DNA of 64,000 nucleotides from Tolypothrix tenuis PCC 7101 (GCF_002368295.1 NZ_AP018248.1:3235725-3299724); one strand, 5' to 3'; counted from the first letter of the stretch, positions 1 to 8,931 are shown. Translations and numbers: made by a program. Notes: generated by a model not told the origin, from the sequence alone.

Positions 1-1927
1 TGTAGATATAAGGCAATAGCTGATAACGCAGATTAATATATTCTCGACAAATATTTTCTGTGCGATCGCCAAATACCCAAGGCTCATGACGCGCCGTAGA
101 CATCGCCGAATGTCCGCGCATCAGTGGGTACAACATCCCCACCTGCATCCACCGCGCGAATAACTCCGCCGTTGCATTCCCCGCAAACCCCCCAATATCG
201 CAACCCACAAACCCCACACCCGAAAGCCCCATATTACAGAGCATGGGTAGCGACATTTCCAAATGTTCCCACAGCGATTGGTTATCGCCCATCCACACCG
301 AAGACCAACGCTGCACCCCCGCATAACCAGAACGCGTCAACACAAACGAACGCTCTTGCCGATGACGCTGCAACCCCTCAGCACAAGCCCTCGCCATCAT
401 CAACCCATACAAATTATGCACCTCCAAATGCGTCACATCATTTTTGAATTTTGAATTTTGAATTTTGAATTCTTTCTCTCCCTCATCTCCCTCATCCCCA
501 GTCCCCAATCCCCATTGCCCCTTATCCCCAGAGGGGGCCCCGAGTTCCCCAGTCCCCAATCCCCAGTCCCCAGTCCCCAGTCCCCAGTCCCCAATCCCCT
601 CATCCCCCTGCGGCGCATCCAACGGAAACCAAATCTTCTCTCCCCCATCCCCAAAGGGACGGTTATCAATAGCAGGTTCATTCATATCATTCCAAATCCC
701 TGCTATCCCGATATCAGTCAGGCTTTTTTGTAAATCGCCCCACCACTGACGCACATCAGAACGTAAAAAATCGGGAAAAACAGATTTTTCCGGCCAAACA
801 TAGCCGTGAAACAACCTACCATCAGCTTTACGGACAAAATAATCGTGATTTATCCCCTGATCGAAAACGTGATAATTGGCTTCCGGTTCATACTTCACAC
901 CCGGATCAATAATTGTCACAGTTTTAAAACCATCTTTAGCCAAATCACTTACTAACTTTGCGGGATCAGGGAAACGTTGGGGACTCCAGGTAAAAACACG
1001 ATAACCCCGCATATAGTCAATATCTAAATGGATGACATCGCAAGGAATTTGACGCTGGCGAAATTCTCGCGCCAGTTCGCGCACCACAGTTTCCGATTCA
1101 TAACTCCAGCGACATTGATGATAACCCAGCGCCCATTTTGGCGGTAATGGCATTCTCCCTGTTAGCTGCGTATATGTACGCAAAATATCAGCAGGTTCCG
1201 GGCCATAAATAATATAGTAATCTAACTCATCTCCGCGCGTTTCCATCTTCCAAACACCGGGTTTTTCCGCGCCAATATCAAACTGACTCCAAAAAGTTGT
1301 GTTAAAAAAGATGCCATAGCCAACATCTGGACGCAAAGCCATAAAAAACGGAATGGCTTGGTACATTTCATCAGTCAGCGCATCGTAATCTAAAGCATCC
1401 GTCGTCCAATTAGTTTTAACTTCGCTGAGTTTATCGAGAAAACCTGTGCGTTCGCCAAAGCCATAAAAATGCTCATCAGCAGCAATTTGCTTCCAAGCTG
1501 CAACCGCACCCAAACGCCAACCCATCCCCATGTCTAAATTATCTTGGGCAAAGGGACGATTAGCCTTGTCAAAACAGACGATGCGACTCTCTTGCTTTTG
1601 TAAGCAGATACGAATTTGCTCAGTGGTAATTTCTACCGCTGCTTCCGTATCTTGCACCTCAAAAGGAAATGTCGGCCATTGCGAATCATCCAACGCCACC
1701 GCCCAAGCACGACGAGGTATAAATTCTCCTGTAGGTGCAAGCCTAACCCGCAGCAAATTGGGTGCAAGTACACTAATTTTCAGCCGCGAATTACCACAAT
1801 CAAAATCAATAGTGCGATCGCCTTTGGCGCTGCGCTCCGCGCAATCGCGCCAATGTACACCTTGTACACTACCAATAGTTGTCCAAGGTTGGTTAGTTGT
1901 GGGTAATTTTCCAAAATATTGTGGCAT
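1..1927 (-). CDS. Glycoside hydrolase family 31 (alpha-glucosidase-like), 3' end beyond window
   Basis: The reading frame opens at an ATG (1927-1925) and stays open to the left edge, so the C-terminus is missing. The translation carries the GH31 nucleophile motif WNDMNEP (bases about 675-695), a GDN motif for the general acid, and the downstream VGCDIGGF block. GH31 enzymes hydrolyse alpha-glucosidic bonds in maltose-type or other oligosaccharides; the exact substrate is not readable here. Two repeat-derived stretches lie in frame: about 50 residues between DAPQGD and DVTHLEVHNLYG (bases about 445-601), and a short HIP1-type palindrome near the N-terminus (bases about 1813-1851). A heptamer repeat abuts the start codon and no Shine-Dalgarno is visible. 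Family assignment is firm; whether the enzyme with its insertion is active is unknown. Confidence 0.92.
   Translation of the reverse strand, partial: MPQYFGKLPTTNQPWTTIGSVQGVHWRDCAERSAKGDRTIDFDCGNSRLKISVLAPNLLRVRLAPTGEFIPRRAWAVALDDSQWPTFPFEVQDTEAAVEITTEQIRICLQKQESRIVCFDKANRPFAQDNLDMGMGWRLGAVAAWKQIAADEHFYGFGERTGFLDKLSEVKTNWTTDALDYDALTDEMYQAIPFFMALRPDVGYGIFFNTTFWSQFDIGAEKPGVWKMETRGDELDYYIIYGPEPADILRTYTQLTGRMPLPPKWALGYHQCRWSYESETVVRELAREFRQRQIPCDVIHLDIDYMRGYRVFTWSPQRFPDPAKLVSDLAKDGFKTVTIIDPGVKYEPEANYHVFDQGINHDYFVRKADGRLFHGYVWPEKSVFPDFLRSDVRQWWGDLQKSLTDIGIAGIWNDMNEPAIDNRPFGDGGEKIWFPLDAPQGDEGIGDWGLGTGDWGLGTGELGAPSGDKGQWGLGTGDEGDEGEKEFKIQNSKFKNDVTHLEVHNLYGLMMARACAEGLQRHRQERSFVLTRSGYAGVQRWSSVWMGDNQSLWEHLEMSLPMLCNMGLSGVGFVGCDIGGFAGNATAELFARWMQVGMLYPLMRGHSAMSTARHEPWVFGDRTENICREYINLRYQLLPYIY
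445..601. repeat. Heptamer repeats captured inside the GH31 coding frame
   Basis: On the gene's strand this stretch is built of GGGGACT/GGGGATT heptamers, a central AACTCGGGGCCCC block, then about four AATTCAA heptamers. It translates without a stop into Gly/Trp/Asp-rich peptide (GDWGLGT twice) followed by KFKIQNSKFKN-like sequence. I followed the frame codon by codon from WNDMNEP through the repeat into the HLEVHNLYG block and it remains open. Confidence 0.85.
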
Positions 1928-2040
1928 GGGGACTGGGGATTAGGGACTGGGGACTGGAAATTGGGGAACTCGGGGCCCCCACGACCGCAGGGAGTGGGGA
2001 TTAGGGGTAATGGGGATTGGGGACTGGGAATTGGGGACAA
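1928..2040. repeat. GGGGACT/GGGGATT heptamer minisatellite upstream of GH31
   Basis: A G-rich tandem of 7-bp units interrupted by the same AACTCGGGGCCCCC block seen inside the GH31 gene, but in the opposite orientation. It reaches the GH31 start codon and removes any recognisable ribosome binding site. This is the STRR type of repeat typical of Nostocales. Confidence 0.85.
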
Positions 2041-2087
2041 GGAGACAATCCCAATTACCAATTACCCAAATCTTGTACAGACGCGAT

Positions 2088-2420
2088 TCATCGCGTCTCC
2101 GTCTCTGCGACAGCCTTCAACTCTGCTAAACTACAACGCAAACGCGGTTGATCAGGATTTGTCAAATCGAGTTTTTCCCAGGGGACTGTATAACCACCGT
2201 GGATTTTACGCGCGCCTAAGAGATGCAGAATTCCTAAACCGATTGTCCAGGCGGATAATCTTTCTAAAATTGCAGCGTAGCCAATAAGATATTCTTGAAC
2301 AACCCAATCTTCGCCTTGGGGTTCGGCGCGGACTTCTTCAATGCGTCCAATTGCTTTACCAGTGGAGTCTAAAACCTGTTTACCAAGTAGCAATTCCAAA
2401 TGAATTTCTTGATCTGCCAC
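2088..2420 (-). CDS. PRC-barrel-like protein (second of pair)
   Basis: About 110 residues. The pattern ELLLGKQVLDSTGKAIGRI is the usual opening of a PRC-barrel, a small beta-barrel found in ribosome-maturation and photosynthetic proteins and in many uncharacterised cyanobacterial proteins. An upstream ATG at 2465 would overlap the previous gene by 43 bases. I prefer the GTG at 2420: it is preceded by AGGAG at good spacing and begins two bases after the upstream stop, which suggests translational coupling. The protein is soluble, without signal or membrane segments, and its function is unknown. It probably belongs to the lipoprotein-Nramp-PRC operon. Confidence 0.7.
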   Translation of the reverse strand: MADQEIHLELLLGKQVLDSTGKAIGRIEEVRAEPQGEDWVVQEYLIGYAAILERLSAWTIGLGILHLLGARKIHGGYTVPWEKLDLTNPDQPRLRCSLAELKAVAETETR

Positions 2421-2422
2421 GA

Positions 2423-2779
2423 TTATTCTCCTGGGATGCGTTGGATAATGCGATCGCGTAGCCATTTTTCATAGGCTAATGCTGGGGTTGCTTCGGCTTC
2501 TAAATCTACTTCCACATCAATCCCCACATCTCGCACCTTAGAGAAGGGAATCCGAAATGGTTGACTATGTTTAGCACCCCATTTAGTGGCAATTGCTGCT
2601 ACCCAATCAGCCAAATTCGGATGTAACCTTCGCGCCAGGGTAGTTACTCCCACTTCTATATATGTTAATCTTGGCGCTTCTCCATCCCGCAATTCCATAA
2701 CAATCCCATCAACCTTACCCATTTTGCGTTGATTGTGGTCTACCAATTGATTATCCAAAACATCTCTAATAATATCCAT
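2423..2779 (-). CDS. PRC-barrel-like protein (first of pair)
   Basis: 118 residues. It opens with DVLDNQLVDHNQRKMGKVDGIVMEL, where the QLVD...KMGKVDGI pattern is PRC-barrel-like, followed by a conserved-looking IPFSKVRDVGIDVEV strand. No catalytic motif is visible. It lies 71 bases downstream of the Nramp-type transporter and two bases upstream of a second PRC-like gene, so the four genes from the lipoprotein onward look co-transcribed. A role in metal homeostasis or transporter regulation is inferred only from position. Confidence 0.7.
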   Translation of the reverse strand: MDIIRDVLDNQLVDHNQRKMGKVDGIVMELRDGEAPRLTYIEVGVTTLARRLHPNLADWVAAIATKWGAKHSQPFRIPFSKVRDVGIDVEVDLEAEATPALAYEKWLRDRIIQRIPGE

Positions 2780-2850
2780 ATTCTTACACTCTTCTTTGCG
2801 CCTCTACGTGAGACAAAAAATTTATGCAAAATTAAAATTATCTAATAAGA

Positions 2851-4065
2851 TTACCCTCCTATAAATTCCAAAGGAATCGCCACAATCGCCATCACAAACG
2901 CCAGCACAATTGTAAATATCACCACACCATTACTAATCCAGCCATTGCGATATTTACCTACATATAATTTATCGTTCATTAACACCAAGAATGGCACAAT
3001 CACCGGAGGTAAAATTACTGCTGTAATCGCCATAGAAAATAAAGTTAATTGTAAAGGGTCAATCCCAAATACCATTAATAAAGATGCTAAAAATACAAAT
3101 ACTGTATACACCAAACTAAACCGCGCTGCATCTTTAGGTTTGAGATTTTCGCCCCAATTCCAACCAAAAGCTTGAGCCACAATATAAGCAGTATCTAAAG
3201 TCACTTCCAATGCAGCACCAAAGCAAGCAATTCCCAGCGATAATGCAAATAAAACAAAACCCCAATAACCCAAAGAATCTGTCAACATCAACGCTGCTTG
3301 TTCGTAACTATCAACCTCAATTCCTTTAGGTTTTAGTACCAGTGCCGCCACAATTAGCACCCCTAAAGATACAATACTACCAAAGCCCATACCCAAACTA
3401 GCAACGGCACGATTTACGCCAATATGTCCTTCATCCCATTTATCTTCAACTGCCCCAGATGAGTAAAAATAAAATAGATAAGGGCTAATTAATGCTCCTA
3501 AAATACTGACTGCTATAAATAAATAATGTGCAGTATCTTCTTTGGGTAATGTCGGTAATAAACCGCTACCAATTTCTGTAAGCGATGGATGTAATTTAAA
3601 AGTTGCGAAAACAAAGACTAAGGTAATTAACCCCAATAAAGAAATACCATTTTCAATTAATCCAAAGGTTCCTTTCCACAGTAGCAACCAAATAGCAAAA
3701 GCCACAGGTAAAGCAAACCATTGAAAACTAATTCCGGTTAATAATTGCAGTGCAATACACACGCCGCCGATTTCTGCTGCTAATACCAGAAAATCAACAA
3801 TAATTTCTGCAAATAAAGGCAGAACATAAAAGTTAAACCCAAAGCGTTCCCGCACTGCTGCTGCTAATGTATGCTTACTAACAGCCGCTAATCGCCCAGA
3901 CATTTCCACTAGAAAAATTACACAAATTGTTCCTAAAATAATCACCCAGATCAGTTGAAAGCCATAGATAGATCCCGCCTCTGCTGCTGTAGCGATCGCA
4001 CCTACATCCAGAAAGCCGCCTATACTGGTAACAATGCCCAATGCTATTTCCAAAATTTTCTTCAT
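2851..4065 (-). CDS. Nramp-family divalent metal transporter, divergent
   Basis: 404 residues with about eleven hydrophobic segments, the right size for the Nramp/SLC11 fold, which imports Mn2+, Fe2+ or related ions with protons. The first helix carries the metal-site Asp (FLDVGA, D20), but the family signature DPGN reads DVGA. In helix 6 the usual MPH reads SPY (ISPYLFYFYSS). The canonical metal-binding Asn, Met and His are therefore not conserved, as in the Nramp-related branches with altered ion preference. It begins four bases after a lipoprotein gene and is followed by two PRC-like genes. Family is fairly sure, ion is open. Confidence 0.8.
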   Translation of the reverse strand: MKKILEIALGIVTSIGGFLDVGAIATAAEAGSIYGFQLIWVIILGTICVIFLVEMSGRLAAVSKHTLAAAVRERFGFNFYVLPLFAEIIVDFLVLAAEIGGVCIALQLLTGISFQWFALPVAFAIWLLLWKGTFGLIENGISLLGLITLVFVFATFKLHPSLTEIGSGLLPTLPKEDTAHYLFIAVSILGALISPYLFYFYSSGAVEDKWDEGHIGVNRAVASLGMGFGSIVSLGVLIVAALVLKPKGIEVDSYEQAALMLTDSLGYWGFVLFALSLGIACFGAALEVTLDTAYIVAQAFGWNWGENLKPKDAARFSLVYTVFVFLASLLMVFGIDPLQLTLFSMAITAVILPPVIVPFLVLMNDKLYVGKYRNGWISNGVVIFTIVLAFVMAIVAIPLEFIGG

Positions 4066-4069
4066 AGCT

Positions 4070-4483
4070 TTATTCTGGTTTAGTCTTGAGTTGTTTCAGT
4101 GCTTGGCTTTCTACTGCTAACTCGCTCAGTAATTTCTGCACTTCTGAACGATTTTTTTGAGCAATCGCTGTAGAAATTTTTTCTGTTTTATCTGCTAATC
4201 GTAAAACATTATCTACAATTCCAGATTTATCATTTGTTGGTATTTTTTCTATATTCTCTTTTTCTTTCACAATTTCTTCTTGAGCTTTTTTCAATGTTGT
4301 TTGAGCATATTTATTTGGTACATTATCATGTATCCATGCATCACCCACCATATAAGCTGTTGCTGACCAAGAAGAGACATTTTGTATGTCCTTATTTAGG
4401 TCTTTATTAGCAGATTTATTGCTACAAGACACTAAGCCTATCATTATTAATAGAAAATTACTTAGTAATATAAATTTTCCCAT
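4070..4483 (-). CDS. Small helical lipoprotein
   Basis: 137 residues. The N-terminal hydrophobic segment ends in the lipobox LVSC (Cys20), so the mature protein should be lipid-anchored. The rest is hydrophilic and predicted helical, rich in Lys, Glu and Asn, with no metal-binding motif beyond scattered acidic residues. The stop lies only four bases before the Nramp-type transporter, so the two are almost certainly co-transcribed. A periplasmic accessory role for the transporter is an inference. I do not recognise the family. Confidence 0.7.
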   Translation of the reverse strand: MGKFILLSNFLLIMIGLVSCSNKSANKDLNKDIQNVSSWSATAYMVGDAWIHDNVPNKYAQTTLKKAQEEIVKEKENIEKIPTNDKSGIVDNVLRLADKTEKISTAIAQKNRSEVQKLLSELAVESQALKQLKTKPE

Positions 4484-4645
4484 TTTGCTATTTTTAGATG
4501 AATAGTAATTGCATATAATATATTTTTGGCATTATGCTGAGAGTTGTGTACATCTCTCTAATGAAAGATTTTAGAAATACACATCAAGATAAAAATTAAA
4601 TTTTGTAAAAATATTTAGCTATTATCAAACCAGCTTTTACCAAAA

Positions 4646-4678
4646 ATATCCCCGACTTCTCCAAGAAGTCGGGGATAT
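4646..4678. repeat. Perfect 15-bp hairpin (dispersed palindrome)
   Basis: Arms of 15 bp (ATATCCCCGACTTCT and its complement) are separated by the 3-base loop CCA. The pairing is perfect. The CCCCGACTTCT core is of a kind scattered in Nostocales genomes, and there is no T-tract on either side, so it reads as a dispersed palindrome rather than a terminator. Confidence 0.8.
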
Positions 4679-5042
4679 GCATCATTTACCAAGTTGATAA
4701 AAACTGTCTTAAAAAGACACTCATATTTCATGAATTTGTAAAAAATTACTAATCAAAAAAATAAAATCTGATTATTGCCAGAAATAATGAGCAAAATAAA
4801 AACTTTACCAATTAAATTTTCTATTTATATTAACTAATACTATATTTAAAAATTTTGGAATTTTAATTATAATAATTTCTGCATTTTGCAAACACATCCC
4901 CATAAAAGTAGATTTATGCTTCTATCGCAGTGTAGATACATGATAAATAAATAAAAGTTTACACTCTTAATTAAGAATGTGCTGGAAGTAACTTTTCAAG
5001 TAAGTTCTGGTAAAGGTCGAAGATATACGAAGGCCTAGGAAG

Positions 5043-5076
5043 ACAAGGAAAAATACAGCTAGTAATTTTTCCTTGT
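5043..5076 (-). terminator. Possible terminator of the MFS gene
   Basis: 12-bp perfect stem (ACAAGGAAAAAT and complement) with a 10-base loop, about 50 bases after the MFS stop. There is no run of T after the stem on the minus strand, so termination is only suggested. Confidence 0.4.
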
Positions 5077-5124
5077 ACCTTTTCTTAGAATTCATTGTTA
5101 AAAGACCCTTCCCACAGCGATTAA

Positions 5125-6405
5125 TTATTTTATTTGGAAGTCCCTACCCTTGTATAGTGCTAATCGGCGTTCTGCGGGACGTGCCAATATTGTGTAGGCG
5201 GCGTAAGAAGCGATCGCAAATATTGCCATCACACCAGACATAGCGATGACTTTGTCAACACCTTCGGTGAACGCACTGTGTCCATCATAAAGGAAAGCTA
5301 CTAACCCACTTGCTATGGAACCACCTAGCATTTGCAAAAATCCCACTACGGCGGCTGCAACTCCAGCACTTTCTGGTACTGGCTGGATGGCACCATGTAT
5401 GGCATTGGGTGAAATTATGCCACGACAAAAGGTAACCAGCACCAACAACGGCATGAGTGTAGCAACTTGCGCCGCACTACTCATGGATATTACAACCAAT
5501 GCCACACTGCAAATGACACCAAGGATTAAGCTAATGCTGAGTAATCGTGAAGGTGGCACACCTTGCATACTCCAGCGCCCATTTAAGAAAGAACCCACCA
5601 TAATCCCAAAGGCGGTTGATGCAAATAGCCAACCATAGACTGTAGTGGAAACACCGAAAACATTGAGCATCACCAATGGCGAACCAGCGACGTAGGCAAA
5701 CATACACCCAAAGTACAGGGCATTTACAAGGGCATAACCCAAGCAAATAGGATTGCTGAGAATATACCAGTAATTCTTAATCAGCCGACGTGGTTTAATC
5801 GCATTGGCATGACGCTGGGCTATAGATTCACTCAATCCCAACGCCACAGCCATGACCAGCAGTAATCCTCCCACAGCCAGCACAGCATAAATTGCCCGCC
5901 AAGAAGCATAGGTGTACCCCGCCACAGGTAGCGCCAAAATCCACCCACCAATTGTAGGCGCAATCATTGGTGCTGCACTCATCACCAAGTTGACATAAGA
6001 AAGTTGTGCCCGTGCTTCTTGTCCTTCAAATAAATCTCGGACGATCGCTAAGGTTACCACCATCCCAGCACCAGCACCAGCACCCTGAACTAAGCGCCAA
6101 GCAATCAAAGTCTCAATCGATGGTGCTGTAGCACAGACTGCACCAGCTAGGGCAAATATCCCACAGCCTGCGAGTAAAACTGGCTTACGCCCATAACGAT
6201 CAGAAAGCGGCCCAAAACCAAGTTGTGCGATCGCAAAACCCAGCATAAACAAACTCAGGGTTAATCCCACCGTGCCTGATGATGTTCTTAGCGCTGCACT
6301 AATCTGAGGGAATGCTGGCAGTCCCATATCGATTGACAATGGCGGTAGTGCAGAAAGCGCCCCCAGCAGGATTGTAAAGCCTAGAGATTTGGGTGGAATT
6401 CGCAT
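5125..6405 (-). CDS. MFS multidrug exporter, Bcr/CflA-like
   Basis: 426 residues with twelve predicted membrane segments. The loop 2-3 motif GPLSDRYGRKP is the MFS motif A. The opening (LGALSALPPLSIDMGLPAFPQIS), where an Asp sits in the first helix, and the GAGAGAGMVVTLAIVRDLF segment match the DHA1 Bcr/CflA group of proton-driven exporters (bicyclomycin, chloramphenicol, sulfonamide type). The substrate cannot be predicted. It appears monocistronic: the next gene on the strand is 335 bases upstream and a hairpin follows it. Confidence 0.85.
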   Translation of the reverse strand: MRIPPKSLGFTILLGALSALPPLSIDMGLPAFPQISAALRTSSGTVGLTLSLFMLGFAIAQLGFGPLSDRYGRKPVLLAGCGIFALAGAVCATAPSIETLIAWRLVQGAGAGAGMVVTLAIVRDLFEGQEARAQLSYVNLVMSAAPMIAPTIGGWILALPVAGYTYASWRAIYAVLAVGGLLLVMAVALGLSESIAQRHANAIKPRRLIKNYWYILSNPICLGYALVNALYFGCMFAYVAGSPLVMLNVFGVSTTVYGWLFASTAFGIMVGSFLNGRWSMQGVPPSRLLSISLILGVICSVALVVISMSSAAQVATLMPLLVLVTFCRGIISPNAIHGAIQPVPESAGVAAAVVGFLQMLGGSIASGLVAFLYDGHSAFTEGVDKVIAMSGVMAIFAIASYAAYTILARPAERRLALYKGRDFQIK

Positions 6406-6740
6406 TTTGTTAGCTCGCTCAAAGTCTATGGGTAAACTCAGCTTTTCATTACCTTGTCAGATAAATGAAAATTTCAGCGAACACCCATCTCATTTGCAGC
6501 TTAAATTCTAGCAGTCTCTTGGGGGTAGGCTTGTCCGTGCCATCCTATGGCTTTTATTTCCCCATCAATAAAGTTACAGAATCAGAGTATGCAGTCTCAA
6601 ACCTAACGACTAAAACAGCCTTGAAATCCTTCCCAATGACAAATGACCAATGACCAATGACCAATGACAAATGACAAATGACCAATGACAAACGACAAAT
6701 GACAACCTCAGCCAATTATCTTTAATTTCGCCGACCTAAA
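6406..6740. other. Intergenic region with heptamer array
   Basis: Lies between two minus-strand genes. The half next to the MFS gene should hold its promoter; the other half contains the AATGACA/AATGACC array at 6635-6704. No gene is supportable. Confidence 0.55.
6635..6704. repeat. AATGACA/AATGACC heptamer array
   Basis: About ten tandem 7-bp units with small variation (AATGACC, AATGACA, one AACGACA). This is a short tandem repeat of the Nostocales type, downstream of the LuxR-type regulator gene. Confidence 0.9.
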
Positions 6741-7451
6741 TTAATGCACCAACCCACCACGCAAAGCCCTAACAGCCGCTTGCGTTCTATCAGAAACACA
6801 GAGTTTACTCAAAATTCCCCGCACATGAGTTTTTACAGTACCGATAGTCAAATACAATTTTTGAGCAATTTCTGCATTATCACATCCAGCAACAATTAAC
6901 TCTAAAACTTCCATTTCACGTTGAGTTAAAGAAGAAGTTTCTATAGTTTTCTCAATTTCTGAGTCAAGACCATCAATTAATACTCTTTTGCCACTGCTAC
7001 CGGAAACATCATCTTGGCGTACCTGCTTGAGTACAATATCTGCTATTGTCGGGTCAATCCACGGGCTACCTGTATAAGTGGTTTTGACTGCATCTACTAA
7101 CCTATCTCTGTCAATATCCTTCATACAGTACGAATCTGCCCCCGCCCCAAAAGCTGCTAACACAGCTTCCTCACTGTTTTGCATTGTGAGAATGAGAATT
7201 TTGGTAGTCAAGTCTGGATTCTGCTGTTGAAATTGCCTGTACTTGCGAGTTAATTCAATCCCATCCATATCAGGCAAACCGATATCGATAGTGGCAACAT
7301 CTGGCTTCAGGGTCAACAAAAGTTGCAATCCATCCGTAGCGTTGGCAGCCTCACCAACAATTTTGATATCTGCCTCAGCTTGTAAAGCAGCCTGTAAGCC
7401 TATTCTGGTAAGGTTGTGGTCTTCAATCACAACGACCTTAATCTCACTCAT
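6741..7451 (-). CDS. NarL/FixJ-type response regulator
   Basis: 236 residues. An N-terminal receiver domain (about 1-125) has the acidic pocket ED at 10-11, the phosphorylatable Asp56 in TIDIGLPDMDG and Lys111. A linker follows, and a LuxR-type helix-turn-helix (about 173-230) has the typical LTQREMEVLELI and IAQKLYLTIGTVKTHV motifs. It is a transcription factor controlled by an unknown histidine kinase. The divergent neighbour at 7798 is a receiver-kinase protein and could be functionally linked, but nothing proves this. Confidence 0.92.
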   Translation of the reverse strand: MSEIKVVVIEDHNLTRIGLQAALQAEADIKIVGEAANATDGLQLLLTLKPDVATIDIGLPDMDGIELTRKYRQFQQQNPDLTTKILILTMQNSEEAVLAAFGAGADSYCMKDIDRDRLVDAVKTTYTGSPWIDPTIADIVLKQVRQDDVSGSSGKRVLIDGLDSEIEKTIETSSLTQREMEVLELIVAGCDNAEIAQKLYLTIGTVKTHVRGILSKLCVSDRTQAAVRALRGGLVH

Positions 7452-7797
7452 GGCTGTTACCTCTACCCGGATCTATCTAAAGTACAGAATAAAATATCTT
7501 CGCTATTTTACTGTGAAGTTTATACCAAAAGGAAGATGATGACAAATCCACAAAGAAATACATCTACCATAAGATATAAAAAATTATTTCTTTTCTCATG
7601 CAGCAAAATGTTTATCTAAATCTTTTGGAAATAACACTTTGATGCACCTACCAATAGACTGATGCTTGTATTTAAAATAAATTAATTCTCAGATAAAGTC
7701 TGGAGATAGATGACAAAAAAAATTAATTCATTCACAAGAATTGTATCCCAAAAAGAGTTAACTTAATAAAACTAATTAGTTTGTTGTCTAAACAGCC
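7452..7797. promoter_or_regulatory. Divergent promoter region
   Basis: 346 bases, AT-rich, between the start of the NarL-type regulator (minus) and the receiver-kinase gene (plus). It should hold both promoters. I see no convincing operator or gene. Confidence 0.5.
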
Positions 7798-8931
7798 ATG
7801 TCAATACCTCAATCTGTAAAAAAAGATAAAATTTTAGTTGTTGATGACGTTTATGACAATTTAGTACTACTAGAAACAGTTTTACAAGAAGATAGCTATG
7901 AAGTTATCTTGGCGCAAGATAGCACCAATGCTTTGGCTATAGTTGAGCAGTCACCACCAGACTTAATACTTCTGGATATTATGATGCCAGAACTCGATGG
8001 TTATGAATTTACGCGCCGCATTCGACACAATACAAATTTGCCCTACATTCCCATATTATTAATTACCGCTCACATCTACTCTAGCGTTGTCGAAGGATTA
8101 GATGCTGGTGCCGATGATTTTATTCGTAAACCATTTGATCCCGATGAGCTAAATGCGCGGGTTCGTTGTCTTTTACGTCTCAAACACACTATAGATGAAC
8201 GCGATCACATGGCAAGTTTACGAGAAGATTTTGCCTCGCGATTTACTCATGATTTACGCACACCTCTTGCGGCTGCGAATAGAGTCTTAAAATTAACCAG
8301 AGAAGGAATGTTTTGTACTGTCACATCAGAGTTTGCCAAAATTATTGATACGATGATTGGTAGCAATGAAGATTTGCTCACAATGGTCAATAACTTACTG
8401 GAAGTTTATAGACATGAAGCAGGTTCTAAAACCTTAAGATTATCTACTTTTGATATTCAACAATTAGTTAGTGAAGTAGCTCAAGAATTGAAGCCACTGG
8501 CAGAAGAAAAAAACTTAGTTTTAAAAGCTGAAATTACAGAAAATCTGAATGTAGACTCAGAAGCATTAACTACAGTTATAGCTGACCGAATAGAAATTAG
8601 AAGAGTATTAACTAATATTATTGGCAATGCCATTAAATTTACCGCAACAGGTTATATATATGTGCGGTTAAATGTAGAAAAAAATTATGTCATCGTCCAA
8701 ATTCAAGATACAGGCCCGGGAATTTCTCAAAAAAACCAAGCAATTTTATTCGAGCGATTTCGTCCAGGTAAACATTTAGGTTCAGGTAGTGGTTTAGGAC
8801 TGTATCTCTCTCGCTGCATTATCGAATCCCATCAAGGTTCGCTAACTGTGGAATCTGAACCTGGTAATGGCAGTATATTTACTATCAGTTTGCCTCTTGC
8901 CCAAGCCAGTAAGTTAGAAGTAGAAGCATAA
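7798..8931 (+). CDS. Receiver-histidine kinase hybrid (REC-HisKA-HATPase)
   Basis: 377 residues. An N-terminal receiver (about 10-125) has Asp60 in LLDIMMPELDG and Lys111. A HisKA helix has His151 in FTHDLRTPLAAA, and an HATPase domain shows the N box (NIIGNAIKF), G1 (DTGPGIS) and G2 (GSGSGLGLYLS). No membrane segment is present, so it works in the cytoplasm as an intermediate in a phosphorelay, receiving phosphate at Asp60 and acting as a kinase toward another regulator. This REC-first layout is common in cyanobacteria. Confidence 0.92.
   Translation: MSIPQSVKKDKILVVDDVYDNLVLLETVLQEDSYEVILAQDSTNALAIVEQSPPDLILLDIMMPELDGYEFTRRIRHNTNLPYIPILLITAHIYSSVVEGLDAGADDFIRKPFDPDELNARVRCLLRLKHTIDERDHMASLREDFASRFTHDLRTPLAAANRVLKLTREGMFCTVTSEFAKIIDTMIGSNEDLLTMVNNLLEVYRHEAGSKTLRLSTFDIQQLVSEVAQELKPLAEEKNLVLKAEITENLNVDSEALTTVIADRIEIRRVLTNIIGNAIKFTATGYIYVRLNVEKNYVIVQIQDTGPGISQKNQAILFERFRPGKHLGSGSGLGLYLSRCIIESHQGSLTVESEPGNGSIFTISLPLAQASKLEVEA

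Larger units (their letters stand above)
4484..5124. other. AT-rich intergenic region, two hairpins
   Basis: No gene is supportable. The region is strongly AT-rich upstream of the lipoprotein gene, so it probably holds that operon's promoter. It contains the perfect palindrome at 4646-4678 and a 12-bp stem at 5043-5076. Confidence 0.6.

Noticed and set aside
124..447. Open frames on the plus strand opposite the GH31 gene
   Set aside because: They are read through the complement of a clear GH31 coding sequence and its repeat; no family match.
6465..6653. 62-codon frame between the MFS and regulator genes
   Set aside because: No RBS, ends inside the heptamer array, composition not coding-like.
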